From: Onthophagus taurus
Lineage: Eukaryota; Arthropoda; Insecta; Coleoptera; Scarabaeidae
Length of the DNA: 64,000 bases
NCBI RefSeq assembly: GCF_036711975.1
Contig: NC_091972.1
Location: 24,619,001 to 24,683,000 of the forward strand
Direction: 5' to 3'
Under the pieces are notes generated by a model that saw nothing but the letters and a program-made list of their open reading frames with translations, was not told the DNA's origin and ran no database searches. Positions 1 to 11,454 of this stretch are shown here, piece after piece. How positions within the stretch are numbered: the stretch's first letter is position 1; the number at the start of each line of letters is the position of its first letter. Both the position numbers and the translations under genes were made by a program.

Positions 1-360
1 TTTTGTAGATTATGGTTCAAAACCAACAGAAACAGTAAGTAATATTCTGAGGAAAGCTGGATTTCTTATCATCAAAATTGATTTGCATATCTACGGTTAT
101 GTTTCCATATAAAATAAAGAAGAATATAAGAAGTAAGTAGACTTGTAATGAAGGTTAAAATTGCTTTTATTACAGTTTTTACAGATGTGTTTATAAGCGC
201 TAATCCTTTCTTAAAATATGTACCAGATGAAATGCAAGAAACCTATCTGGATGATTATATGAGTAAAATTTCAAAAGAACTAACCTTTGAAAATGGAATA
301 TATTCATTTCGATTAGATATAATTACAGTATTAGCTACTAAAAATGTTTTGGGTATTTAA
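1..360 (+). pseudogene. Juvenile-hormone-acid-methyltransferase-like gene, 3' end, frameshifted
   Basis: The window opens inside a methyltransferase gene closely resembling the intact copy at 2936-3891. Residues FVDYGSKPTETVSNIL match FVDYGPTPKETITNIL of that copy. Two exon pieces are visible: 1-132, ending at a GTAAGT donor at 133, and 185-360, ending in TAA after ITVLATKNVLGI; the intron is about 52 bp. The upstream piece is read in frame from base 2 and hits a stop at 110-112. To reach the donor in the phase used by the intact paralogue, one extra base must be allowed between about 62 and 105. So this copy is probably inactive, unless the lesion is a sequence error. The N-terminal SAM-binding part lies outside the window. 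Family membership is clear by paralogy; pseudogene status is an inference. Confidence 0.7.
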
Positions 361-479
361 TAAAAACAGCTGTTAAATACTATAAAAAACAATCACATCT
401 TCTATTTTAACGTTGGTTAATATTCGTTACAAACTTATAATTTACAATTAACAATAGTACTTAACGAACAACCAACTTC

Positions 480-905
480 ACTCGAAGTGATACCAACCTA
501 AAACTTGTGTGATGCTCCGTTTCAGGTTGAAATAATATTAATTGTAGAGCATCAGCCGCAAGCTACCTCAGCCTAATTGGATCATACAAAATCACACATT
601 TCGTATTTTATTTAAAACCGAGCCGTTCGCGGCCGTGGCCTCACAATGTGATGACCACTTTTAGGTTGATATAATTTTAATCACTGAGCCTCGGTCGCAA
701 GCGACCTCGGCTTAATTAGTCTAAAAATCTACAACTTCTGCTTTTGAAGCCGACGCAACTTGTTGCTTAGGCGTTACGTTACAATATGACGACCAGTACA
801 TTTTTTACTGCAACCAAAGCCGATGCCGCTTCCGGCCGAAGTGCAGCAATGTGATTAGTTTCGGGTTGATATAATCTTGAGCGGCCTTCACACGATCAGT
901 ATATA
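480..905. repeat. Degenerate repeat family A, copy 1
   Basis: Loose, diverged repeats of a unit containing AGCCTCGGTCGCAAGCGACC, 'gcagcaatgtgatgatta' and 'ggttgatataatctta'. The same blocks recur at 2255-2530 and more weakly near 25615. There is no open reading frame. Probably remains of an old interspersed element between the two methyltransferase genes. Confidence 0.6.
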
Positions 906-1086
906 TTGTCAGTAAAATATTGTCAATATGGCCAATAAACATTGACAAACTGTAATTGCCTCAGACTACCAATATTTATTGACGATCTACTTAGTTTTGT
1001 GCTGGCAGTCAAGGATGTTATACAGTCAAAAAACTTTTGCGGAAGAAAAAAAAAATTCTGAATGTTGCTCTGTGTATCTTCTGTCA

Positions 1087-1404
1087 TCATGTACTGCTGC
1101 TGGCAGCTGTAGAAGGCGGTGGTGACAGTGTCACTGAATAATACTGATTTTGGTGGTACAGATGATTACTACAAACAGCATTACGATGCAATGTACCGAG
1201 CTCACCTTCAAGTAAAATATCGTTGATGATTTTTTCTGCCCAAAGTCGTTGATCATGTTTCAGTTTACTTAACTTGAATGTCCAACTTTTGGCAACTACA
1301 TCTAGCTTTGGCTGTTGACAAGCATTGATGTTGCTATAGACGACTGGGTAAGTAACTTCTGGCTCTTCCAACTCGTCACAATAAACCATTTCAGTACCTC
1401 TAAT
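1087..1404 (-). pseudogene. BESS-like C-terminal exon of a MADF/SANT-type protein, fragment
   Basis: A 100-residue open frame on the - strand contains [20 protein letters not shown] followed by [10 protein letters not shown]. This resembles the BESS-like tail found in insect MADF/Myb-SANT-like DNA-binding proteins, many of which come from Harbinger-type transposons. A polypyrimidine tract and AG acceptor lie just upstream (acceptor at 1405-1406), so the first exon base would be 1404 and the printed methionine need not be the start. The matching DNA-binding exon was not found nearby, so this is likely an orphan exon or transposon fragment. The tail ends in a Ser/Pro-rich stretch. The family call rests on motif recall only. 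Confidence 0.35.
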
Positions 1405-1439
1405 CTAAAAAAAATATTTGTAATATTAATTGTAATATT

Positions 1440-1735
1440 ACTCAATACGTTAGAGCTTTTTCAGGTTCCACTATTCGTAGAGATTTGAAATTTTGGTAGC
1501 ATGGGTTGTTCATTCGGAAGTTTCGATCTAAAATATTTTCAATAATATAAAAATAATAAGATAAATCGCATAAGAAATATGCGATTTCTTCTGGTCTCGA
1601 TATATCCTAAACTAAGCAATTCATTATCAACTTTTTGAAACTTTTCCTTGTGATGGGCGTTAGGTTTGTTAGGCATCTCTCATTAAGTGTTCGACACGTC
1701 CTCACGAACCAGTTACGTGAGACATCCTGTATAAC
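1440..1735. repeat. Foldback/MITE family B, short copy
   Basis: The left part reads 'tttttcaggttccactattc' and then 'gcatgggttgttcattcgga'. The right part ends 'gaaccagttacgtgagac', the inverted terminus of the same family. Further copies: 39665-40497 (best preserved), 45400-45860 and 62190-62715. Confidence 0.6.
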
Positions 1736-1754
1736 AATAACATTATTAAATATG

Positions 1755-2110
1755 ATATACAATGTGTCCGTAAAGTAACGGATTTAGGCGATAAAATAAT
1801 TATAAACGGTTTATGAAAAAATACCTGAAACGGGTCTAAACATTTAAATTTTTTGCAATTTTTTAATGTTTATTTCAATTTTTTTCCGCCATTTTTAAAT
1901 GAGTTTTTTATTACCCCATTTTTATTACGGCATATGAAAGAGGATGTTTTTCTGAATTTAGTACAGTCAATATTACGTTCAATATTGGTTACATAAGAAA
2001 ATTTTCGAGAAAAATTACTTTAAAGTTTAACTCAAATTTGTTGATATGATAAAAAGAGCAGTAGCCATAATACTTCGTAATGTATTACGAAGATATTCAA
2101 TGTTTTAAAA
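1755..2110. repeat. Repeat family C, copy 1
   Basis: Starts with 'atgtgtccgtaaagtaacgg' and runs through 'gaaacgggtctaaa'. Close relatives lie at 37950-38135 and, inverted, 39296-39655. No coding capacity is seen. Probably a non-autonomous DNA element. Confidence 0.6.
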
Positions 2111-2254
2111 ATTTAAGACACAACTTTGAAAGTTTATAACTCCTCAGGGGTACAACTTAGTATAGAGATAAGTTACGTTAAATCATCTTAATTTATTGTC
2201 ATGTTCCTGCTCTGTGTCGGTTCTTGTGTGAATAACCCTGTATATTGATCGTGT

Positions 2255-2530
2255 GATGGCTGTTTTAATCACTGAGCCACCGACCGAGGTGCAGCAATGT
2301 GATGATTAGTTTCGGGTTGATATAATCTTAATTAATCTAAAGATCTACAACTTCTCCTTTTAAAGTCAAGGCCACTCGCTACTGATGCGTTACAATATGA
2401 CGACCACTACATTTTTTACTGTAACTAAAGTCGAGGCCACTTACGACCAAAGCGCAGCAATGAGATGATTAGTTTCAGGTTGATATAATCTTAATCATTG
2501 AGCCTCAATCGCAGCCGTTTAACAACTACA
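2255..2530. repeat. Degenerate repeat family A, copy 2
   Basis: Repeats the blocks of 480-905 ('gtgcagcaatgtgatgatta', 'tttcgggttgatataatctt') in the same orientation. The two copies flank families B and C and the BESS-like exon. From 2531 to 2935 nothing else is recognisable. Confidence 0.55.
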
Positions 2531-2935
2531 ATGTAAGCATGTTTAGTGTAAGGAATGGGTTGTAGAAACTCACTTTTTATAGTGCCTTCTATAAAAAGGC
2601 TATAATTGTCTGTTTTGTTGTATATTACGATAATTTCACCGAATCAATAAGGATTATAGATAGAGTTTGAATAATCACTAATTCCATGTCATAAATACAG
2701 AAAAGCGCGTATCTAATCTCTCTAAATTTATTGTCGACAGTTATTGACTTTATTGTTAAAGAGGTGTAAATCTAATACCATAACGTAGTAAAGCCTTATT
2801 TCTTTTTTGTTATCTTAAACAATTTATTTATGTACTTAGTGTATTTAGTTGTTTTGCAAAGGTATTGCAATATTAAACTACATACCTATATAACATTAAA
2901 CTGTAATTTTGTTTTACATTTAATTTTGATACGCG

Positions 2936-3891
2936 ATGGAGAAAGTACTATTTAGTTCAAAATTGTACGCGGATAATAATTTGAGTGCAGTGGATCATGC
3001 CCGTAGTTTTCTTGAGAATTACAAAGATTTTTTCCATTGGGCGAATTCGGAAGACATATTAGAAGTTGGTTGTTCAAACGGACGAATTACGAAAGAAATA
3101 CTTTATCCATTCGTTAAAAAACATCTTAATTGTTTAATTGGTGCCGATATTTGTCCTGAAGCTATACAAATAGCGAATGAAACTAACAATCTTATGAATT
3201 TATCGTTTGAAACAATGGATATAACCGACTTGGATCTATGTTATAAATACAAGGAACGATTTAATCATATCTTTGCGCTTTATTTGTTTCATGTTGTGGA
3301 ACGATCTGATTTGTAGGTTATTGTTTTATTATTTAACTTATTAAAACATTTTTAAGATATTTTTTAGATGGTCTACAAATGTCTTTCAAATGTTGAAACC
3401 CAATGGACAATTATTTTTTTCTGTAATAGCAAACGAAGATAATTTTGCTAATAAATGTTTGTCCGCTCAACAAAGTGATAACACAAAACCTTGGTATAAA
3501 TACATAAAAGATTTGCGGTTATACTTCGTGGATTACGGTCCAACACCAAAAGAAACAATAACAAATATTTTAGAAGGAGCTGGTTTTATCATTGATAAAA
3601 TTGACTTGTATCATGATGCATTATTGCACTATCCGAATACAGATGTTATGAGAAGTATGACAAAGATTTTCTCTTATCACTAGAAATTTACACTCATATT
3701 CTTATAATCCAGGTACTTTTTTGAGCACCAATCCATTTTATTCGCACATCCCAGACGAATTGAAAGCACCATATTTTGAAGACTACGTAAACAAATTGCT
3801 TGATTATGTAACTTATGAAAATGGAATGTATACAATAAAATTTGATGTATTGACTGTGTTGGCAACAAAATATGACTCTAAACACATTTAA
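2936..3891 (+). CDS. Juvenile-hormone-acid O-methyltransferase-like protein
   Basis: Predicted SAM-dependent methyltransferase of the insect JHAMT family, which methylates farnesoic or juvenile hormone acid. Three exons fit in phase: 2936-3312 (donor GTAGGT), 3368-3654 (donor GTATGA) and 3713-3891 (stop TAA). Together they give 280 residues, the usual JHAMT size. SAM motif I is ILEVGCSNGRITKEIL near residue 45, followed by the acidic post-I strand LIGADICPEA. The middle exon starts WSTNVFQMLKPNGQLFFSV, the usual beta-strand before the family's C-terminal half. The ATG at 2936 matches family N-termini in position. A damaged paralogue ends at 360, so this was a tandem array. True JHAMT and other insect paralogues cannot be told apart from sequence alone, so no gene symbol is given. 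Introns are 55 and 58 bp. Confidence 0.85.
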
Positions 3892-4081
3892 ACAGTAAAA
3901 ATTAATTCAGTAATTAGAGAAAATTATTTATTTGTCCTCCATTATGTAAACATTCACAAATAATCCATAACCCAACCCAAACTTTTTTTAAAGAGAAGAT
4001 TAGGAAAAGTCATATCGACTATATTTTTAAGAATCATTATATGATGTATATGTTATGTTGTAACTTAAATGTTTTTAATAT

Positions 4082-4262
4082 AAGTACGAAGGCTTTCACG
4101 GCCGGTGTGAATTAAACTAAAATTAGAACTAAAACTAGAACTAACACTAGAAACTTTCGGGTTTTGCCGTGCGTCTTTTAATAAAAGGTTTGACGTTTCG
4201 GATGCCATGTCGCAACCTTCTTCAGAAACTGGCTCGAAGTGGTTTCTGAAGAAGGTTGCACG
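4082..4262. repeat. Repeat family D, copy 1 (hairpin-bearing foldback)
   Basis: Begins AAGTACGAAGGCTTTCACGG and continues with an arm rich in 'actagaact' blocks. It then has a palindrome made of 'caaccttcttcagaaac', a short loop and 'gtttctgaagaaggttg'. It breaks off at the palindrome and joins the hAT remnant at 4263. Another copy is at 33160-33379 and an end fragment at 20279-20325. The minus strand at 4192-4224 carries a hammerhead-like core. Confidence 0.7.
4192..4224 (-). ncRNA. Hammerhead-ribozyme-like motif in repeat D
   Basis: On the - strand the order is CTGAAGA, a stem-loop (GGTTGC pairing with GGCATCC, one mismatch), then GAAAC and GTC. The bases just outside, GTTT and AAAC, can pair as stem I. 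This matches the hammerhead layout CUGANGA-stem II-GAAA-stem III-UH-stem I, with a minimal stem III like those described in Penelope-like elements. Activity is not shown. Confidence 0.45.
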
Positions 4263-4995
4263 GGGAAGTATACTGGTCTACAAGCAAGAATCAAGGAGAA
4301 ATGTGAATTTGCCACCTTTGTACCATGTGCGGGACATTCACTAAACTTAGTAGGTGTACATGCTGCTGGGTGTGTATCGGAGGCAACAAAGTTTTTTGAA
4401 ATGGTTCAGAAAGTGTACAACTTTTTTTCGGGCTCTACTCATCGATGGAATATATTGACAGAACATTTAGGTTCAAAAAAAAGTTGTTAAAAGTCTTTCA
4501 CGAACCAAATGGTCAGCCCAACCAGATGCAGTAAGCGCCTTGCATGAAGGTCATGAACAAGTTATAGAAGCTTTGATATCCATCGCAAAAGATACAGAAC
4601 AGGCACGAGAAACTAGAGACGAAGCACTTAGTCTGTCCAGTAAAATGGAAAAACTAGAATATATTATACTAACGGAAATTTGGAACTGTATATTAGAAAG
4701 AATAGACAAAATAAGTAATTATCTTCAGAAAGAAACAATAGCACTGGACGTTGCAACTAATATGTTTACTTCACTTGATGATTTTATTATTAACCTCAGG
4801 AATAAATTTGATTACTTCGAATCGTCTGCCAAAGAAAGAAACCCGGAATCTGACTACCTCAAAGGACCTATCTCAAAAAACAAAACGCAGAATTTCTCGC
4901 CAGAGTTTTTTTGATGGCTCTGCGCCGTCAGTCCAACTGACTGGAAGAGAGAAATTTAAAATAGAAACCTTTCTTCCCATATTGTCAAATTTATA
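4263..4995 (+). pseudogene. hAT-like (ZMYM1-type) transposase fragment
   Basis: Translates as GKYTGLQARI, then FVPCAGHSLNLVGVHA and FFSGSTHRWNIL. These are hallmarks of hAT transposases annotated as zinc-finger-MYM-type-1-like in animals. After a frameshift near 4490 it continues in another frame with ALHEGHEQVIEAL and SSKMEKLEYI. A further frame change near 4900 leads to a stop. The amino-terminal BED/TTF region and the RNase-H catalytic start are missing because repeat D abuts directly at 4262/4263. No terminal repeats are visible. This is a dead 5'-truncated copy; the superfamily is a good match, the subfamily a guess. Confidence 0.7.
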
Positions 4996-5994
4996 AACCA
5001 AAATTAACACGAAATTTTCAAAAATTGATATCAACTCTATTTTTTAGAATCTTGATATGATATGTAAAATAAATTGAAGCTTAAAGATTATATTTTATAT
5101 GATATAAAAACTATAAAATAATATTACATGTATAGTATATGAGATATTATAAAAATGAATTATTGTCATCATGAGAAAATTCTACTACGAGAAGGATTTA
5201 AACTTACGAATTACGGGCTCTAATATCACTTCAATTAACAGCAATGAATAATTTTACAGGGATACAGCTCCAGTATCTCTGTAAAATTATTGTCGAATAG
5301 TTATTAAAACATTTTTAGTAAAATTTACGTAAAATTAAGCTATCTAACCAACTAATATAATATTGGTATTTCTTTAAAATAAAGAAGCTTGCATCCATTT
5401 CCGGTATTACCGGAAGTAAAATTTTGGAAAATACTAAATCTTACCAAATTATTGCAAATTTTCTAAATTTTAAATTTTAGTAGATTTTACTAGACTTGTA
5501 CAATTCTGCTACATTTTTATATATTTTCAACGTTACTTCCATTCGATAATTATGTACATTGTATTTATTATTAATATTATTTACATTAAAGACGAAGATG
5601 ATACAGCATATCAAACACAAGTAGATTTGATTTTTCAAACTTGTTTTCTTGAAAATTGTAAACGATACAAAAAACTTTCGCGTATAACTTCCTTAGAATT
5701 AATGTATCTAACTACTAAAGCAGTCGTTTTCGGTAGAAGTGGAAGTTATATAACGCTACTACTCTCAAAATATAGGCCCCTTTACCGTATATCGATTTGG
5801 CAAATACCAAATTCTTCGCTACTATATAGTTCCTCTATAAAACAATTTAAATATACGTTTAGGAATTTCTGGTCACGTAATTTCACGAAAAAATGTGAAA
5901 TAATATACGTATGTCTAATGTCTTGCACAAAGTTTTATAGTAGTATTCTTCGTTGAAGTCCTAATTTATATGAAAAGAAAATGAGTATGAATTT

Positions 5995-6041
5995 AAGTAA
6001 AGTACTACTCGAAGTAGTACTACGGAAGTAGTACTTTACTT
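5995..6041. repeat. Short perfect hairpin
   Basis: AAGTAAAGTACTACT is mirrored by AGTAGTACTTTACTT 17 bases later. It is not followed by any gene. Possibly the tip of a small inverted element. Confidence 0.6.
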
Positions 6042-6149
6042 ACTACTTCGGGTTGACGCATTTAATTCAAATTTTGTCACAACATTTCTCTTTAATTGCT
6101 CTCTAATTGCTAACAGCAAAATAATATTTTTGATCGGGTTTCTTGCCAG

Positions 6150-6990
6150 CCGGACCACTGTGTGCTGGGGCCTAAGTGCTTTGATGGAATTCACAACCAC
6201 GTGAAGCTACATATATACAAAAATTTAAACTGCGATCAAGAAACACCACAACTAACATCAAGTAGACTGAAAACATAAAGGCGGCTATAAATTTAGTTTA
6301 GCTAACCCTTAGCTACAAATTCATTCGTTACGTTTCATTAATTAAGATTCGAGAAGTAGCCAGAGTTATTAATGTTGCCCGAAATTCCCGAAACATCCCA
6401 TCCCGTGCATAATTTTAACGTATTATGAAACAATTAGGTAGGGCTGGAGAGTTTCAACAGAGAAAAATTCGGCTCACGCAAACCACATTGTGTGATGTAT
6501 TATCATCATCCATCAATCAACGTTTATAATCAACGATCGTAATAATCCACATATTTCTTCTCGTGCTATTTCTCGAGGAGAATTTAGAAACATAGAATTT
6601 TATTGTAAAGTGAAGCTTATTTGTTGTGCGTGTTTGTTTGAAGTAATTATTTGACATTTTTATCCACAAATACACGCTAAATAAATAATGTTTGGAATAA
6701 AAGTTGTTTATTTTGTCATGGAGAACAAGCACAGGTAGGTATAAGTATAGTTAAATAAGTATACAACATTGATCTCTGGTTGCTTCTCCATAAACGAAAA
6801 ACATTTAATTTTTTTCATCAATCGTATGCCTTTCCATGCTTACTTATTGAAACGTAACTAATGAATATATTGCTAGAGCAAATTTTGACAGATATGGGTA
6901 TTAAAACAACTGCCACCTGTTATTGCCGCCTCAATATTTCCAGCCTACTTGATGTTAATTGTGGTGTTTTCTAGGTGTATTGTGAATTTT
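6150..6990. mobile_element. Inverted-repeat element with a possible Tc1-type helix-turn-helix remnant
   Basis: 'caccacaactaacatcaagt' near 6252 is mirrored by 'acttgatgttaattgtggtg' near 6944, so the ends form an inverted repeat of roughly 50 bp. Inside, 6345-6480 reads on the + strand like a decayed helix-turn-helix (IREVARVINVARNSRN), then 'LGRAGEF', reminiscent of Tc1-family DNA-binding domains. Stops interrupt every frame. Confidence 0.35.
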
Positions 6991-7433
6991 TATAATGCGA
7001 AATATTCATTAAATAAAAAAAATGTTTCAATTAAAAGTTATCTACTTTGTCACGGAAAATCGCATAGTGATGAAAAAATATATGTATCCATTTAAAAAAA
7101 CTTAGTTAACACTTGAAATACATAGATGGGGTTTCTAAAATGCAATGAAAACCATATAGAATATTTTCCCCCTTCATATGATGAAAGTTTTATTTGAAAC
7201 ATTTCTCTATACAAATGATAGTTTATGAGTTATAAGGTCGTCTCAATTTAAATGCCTCACCAAACTAAACGACAGTCGACATAACTCGAAATTATGTCGA
7301 CAATTATCAAATCTCCTATTTTCTATTAAAACTGTAATAAGCTATGTTAAAATCTGGTAATTATATGTAATTTGTCTGATTCTGAACCATTTCACTGGTC
7401 ATTTTTATTACGAGAATCCTTATATTTGCCTTA

Positions 7434-8016
7434 TACAGGCTGTCCGGTATCTTCCGCATCAGAGCATTATACGGTTGTAGGATACATTATTCTGAAGCGA
7501 TCTTTCTAATAAATTTTTTTCGAAATATTTATAATAACCGCACGGGAACTATTTTTCGACGTCCAATGGCAAATCGTAAATCAGATTAAGGTAATCGGCC
7601 CAACCCTCGGCCGGACCGCCGCGCCGCGCCGATCAAAACACGTTTCTCACGTGTACTTACCAATAGATTCGACACGGGAAGAGAAATAAACTTTTTCGGT
7701 GAACCAAAGTTGTCCGCTATTAAAATGAAATGAATTTTTATTAATTATTCAATAACTATAAGAAATATACCCGACAAACTATATATATTTGTTATCAGAA
7801 GAAAATAACAAATTATTTTAGGTCATAGCCAACTATGGTTTCTATTTAAAAAAATAAAGTTACGTCTAAAATCTCGAAAATAAAAGATGGGAAAAAATTC
7901 TACGTACGCCACTGAATTCTTAGTAAAAGTTGTCCATATAATGTTTTATTTATAATACTCCATCTTATACGTATACAGGATGTCCGGTATCTTCCGCATC
8001 AGAGCATTATACGGTT
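7434..8016. repeat. 37-bp direct repeat pair
   Basis: 'tgtccggtatcttccgcatc' plus the next 17 bases occurs at about 7441 and again at about 7980, both preceded by TATACAGG. The second copy lies inside family E. The duplicated block looks like the terminus of a TACAGG-ended element. Confidence 0.7.
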
Positions 8017-8254
8017 AATGTTTTATTTATAATACTCCATCTTTGATAATAAGTGAGATATTCGCGATTGTCGTTTTCGCAAAATTTTCACTTTTTGCCG
8101 ATAGGGCGAAAACAAAAGACGATAGCTGTTCGGAGTTTTCGCTATTAGCATTTTCTCGAGAATCGAGTTCATGACATGTAAGCTACTTTTTTTCTATCTC
8201 TTTTAGTTTCGGAGATAGCCTATGCGGACATCGAAATTGGGACACCTGTACATA
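7715..8254. repeat. Repeat family E, copy 1
   Basis: Nearly the same sequence recurs at 58557-58999, for example 'aaatatacccgacaaactat', 'gttatcagaagaaaataaca' and 'gaaaacaaaagacgatagct'. Both end with 'gggacaccctgtaca' or a close variant. This copy holds an extra insertion of the 37-bp repeat near 7973. It is non-coding. Confidence 0.75.
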
Positions 8255-9268
8255 GTTGTGCAGCTGTTCTTTGTTCTGATGAAAAAATAAATTATATTAG
8301 AGCTAACCTACCTGTTAATGTAGTTGCCTACACAACAATAGACAGTAAATTCTCCGACAGGTCTATAAGACATCAATAGAAATAGTATCTACCCCTTCGT
8401 TATATAACCCGAAATAAATGAGAAAAACACATTTATGGCAATAATAAGGAAATAGAACGTTAGGAAAAGGACTAAAAATGCACCTAAAAGGCGATTAGAC
8501 ATAAGGCGACATAAGTTAATCTAAAAAAGAATAGAAAAGAAAAATCACAATAAAAAAGTCAAAGAGAAGCTCTGAAAAGAAACAACATTGATATAAGTCC
8601 AGATAAAAATGAATAGATTTTTTGTTAGATTTAATTGATCTGATAGATAGGCAACCAAGACTGCGTTTACTTTAATACAAATATTGAACGTGCTACTTTA
8701 AATAAAGTATACGACTTCGTGACTGTGATATTACAAACGCGAACGAATAAAGTTTTATTCAATTTTTGTGTTTAATTCGGCTAAATATAAAGAAAAATAA
8801 AATAAAGTTTCAATTAAGTTTTCTACTAATAAATGACAGTTCGACGTGGGATGGTATCTAAAATAAGCTTATAAATAGATAGTGTTTATAAAATAGTATA
8901 CGGTACGAAAATGTGTTTGTAGAAGTAAATATATTTGAACTTTTTTATTTTATATTTTAATAAAGCAATATCCAGAATGTCCTATTAAAAGAACAATTAC
9001 TTATAAAAGTATTTGATACTATCCTTTTTGAAATTTAAAGAAAAAAATTTTATTTATTCCATTAAAAAAAATTTCATAAGATCGCCTATTAACATTCCAG
9101 TAGGAATTTGAACCGAGACTAAAATTACGACATCTACTTTACCACTATCTATGATTACGAAACCTTCAAAGATAATGTTTTAAATTGCTTACAGATTATC
9201 ATTTTTTATCTAACATCACAATAATTTCAACAACTACAAACCAGTAATAATCTGAATAAGACAACATC

Positions 9269-11160
9269 ATGAGTGATCTAATAGTAAACGTTCAACAAGG
9301 TAAAATTCGTGGAAAATTAGTTGAGGGATTTAAAGGTATTAAATTCCGCGCGTTTCTTGGAATACCATACGCGAAACCTCCGTTGGGAAATTTAAGATTT
9401 AAGGTAACTAAATAAAATCGAATCAAATGTTTATATTAATTAATTTAAAAAATGTTTTGGTGATTAGGCTCCTTTACCAGCTGAAAAATGGTCAGGCATA
9501 AAAGACTGTATAGAAGACAATCCAGGATGTTATTCCAAAGATCTTATCTACCAAACTTTAGCCGGTTCTGAAGATTGTTTAACATTAAATGTTTTTACAC
9601 AAGAGGTGCAAATATTAAAAAGAAACATTTAAATTTATATAAAAGAAAAATATTTTTATAAAATTACAGCAATCCAAAACAACATCGTTAAAACCTGTTA
9701 TGGTTTGGATTCATGGTGGCGCCTATACAGCCGGATCATCAAAATCGGACGTTTATGGACCAGATTTTTTAATAACAGAAAACGTAATCTTAGTTACAAT
9801 AAATTATAGATTGGGTCTTCTTGGATTTTTAACATTTGATGACCCAACTTTGGAAGTACCAGGAAATGCCGGATTAAAAGATCAAGTTTTAGCATTACAA
9901 TGGGTTCAAGACAACATAAAAAATTTCGGTGGTGATCCAAACAACGTAACAATCTTCGGGGAAAGTGCTGGGGGCACTTCAATACATTATTTAATGTTAT
10001 CACCAATGGCTAAAGGGTTATTTCATAAAGCCATAGCTCAGAGTGGATGTTGTTTAGTTCCTTGGGCAGTTTCTAGAAATCCTTTGTATATTTTAGCTGA
10101 AATTCTCGGGTTACCTTTTAAAACCGATCAGGAACTTTTTAAATATTTCCAAGAGTTACCTGTTGAAAAACTTTTTGAAGCACAAGAACAAATACCGGAT
10201 GTAAGTGTTTATATCGAATGGAGAAATTAAAATTATTTGTGATCTTTTTGATTTATAGGATTATAAATCCCATGTAATGAGAGCTTTAGGTCCAATTATT
10301 GAAAAACCTTATAAAAATCAGGTTAATTTTATAACTGAACATCCCTTAGATATAATTAAAAAAGGTACTTTCAACAAAGTACCTTTTATGCTTGGGTTCA
10401 CGTCTATGGAAGGATTTTTTTATCAGATGGTTGAAATGCGACATGGAAAAAGTACTTTAGTAAATAATTTTGAAGAAGCTATCCCCAATACCTTTAATAT
10501 TCAATTGGGAACTGATAAATCTAGGGGAATAGCTAAGAAAATTAAAGAATTTTATTATAAAAATGAAGAACCAACCGAAGAAAATAAAGAAAAATTCTTT
10601 TTGGTAGGTGTTGTTCTTATGTTTTTAAATACTTTGTAGAAACAGATTTTAGATGCAAACCGATTTATTTTTCGTTCATGGTATTTACCAAAGTGCGAGG
10701 TACCACTCTAAATATCACCCCGTATATTTATATAAATTTTCAGTTGATGGTTTATTAAATTTATATAAAACATTTATGGGGATAACACTACCAGGTAAAT
10801 TAATCTAAGAACGACCGTGTTTATAGTAATAATTAATTTTTAGGAGCTGCCCATGCTGATGAAATTGGTTACTTATTCAAACTTTTCTTAACACCAGAAG
10901 ATTTAGAACTTGACAGCATGGAATACAAAACAATTAAGAGGATGACAAAGCTCTGGGCAACGTTTGCAAAAACGGGAAATCCAAACCCTACAGAAAAAGA
11001 TGAATACATCAATGATATTAACTGGAAACCGGTTGAAAATAACCAAATAAATTATTTAGATATTGGACCAGAATTAAAAACATATGTTAATCCTGAAAAA
11101 GAAAGAATGGAATTTTGGAATAATATTCAAGAAATCTGCGAAACTAATTCAAAATTGTGA
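9269..11160 (+). CDS. Carboxylesterase A (alpha-esterase type)
   Basis: Alpha/beta-hydrolase of the insect carboxyl/cholinesterase family; it hydrolyses carboxylic esters, typically of diet, xenobiotics or signals. Six exons join in phase: 9269-9403, 9468-9605, 9670-10200, 10259-10603, 10653-10794, 10844-11160. They give 535 residues, the usual family length. Seen motifs: [11 protein letters not shown]; oxyanion-hole [11 protein letters not shown]; nucleophile elbow FGESAGG; acid GFTSMEG; base [12 protein letters not shown]. The Ser/Glu/His triad is therefore complete. There is no signal peptide, so it is probably intracellular. An AATAAA at 11193 follows the stop. Introns are 49 to 64 bp. 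It is the first of three tandem paralogues on the same strand; the precise substrate cannot be read from the sequence. Confidence 0.92.
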
Positions 11161-11454
11161 TAAAAAAATTAATTGTCAATCATTGAACATTAAATAAAAT
11201 GAATTGGCGAAATTTGTTTTTTTTTCATACATTGATTTTTTCATTCAATTTAATTGAAGTAATTTTTTATCTAATTGCATTATCATCACTTAACAACTTC
11301 AAAGTCCAAAAATTACACAACGTTTTAGATCCATCGTTTTACGATGAATCGTAAACATAAGATAAAACACTTAATACAAAAAAAATGTTCAACAGCTTAA
11401 AATCTCGTTATTTCTCCTCAAATCGTATTAAAATCGTCGCGACTAAAGATCGAC

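Larger units (their letters stand above)
4996..9268. other. Gene-free AT-rich stretch
   Basis: No supportable host gene. An open frame at 5552-5956 resembles nothing I recognise and has AT-rich, low-complexity codons. The stretch holds the short hairpin at 5995, the inverted element near 6235-6975, a 37-bp direct repeat, family E at 7715-8254 and the upstream region of esterase A. Confidence 0.6.

Noticed and set aside
5165-5225. tRNA-like T-arm sequence 'gagaaggatttaaactta'
   Set aside because: No acceptor stem, D arm or anticodon arm could be folded around it.
5552-5956. 134-residue open frame on the + strand
   Set aside because: No family motif, AT-rich codons, surrounded by non-coding repeats and no splice or poly(A) context; likely chance.
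9794-10006. Minus-strand frame inside esterase A exon 3
   Set aside because: It is the antisense shadow of the nucleophile-elbow exon.
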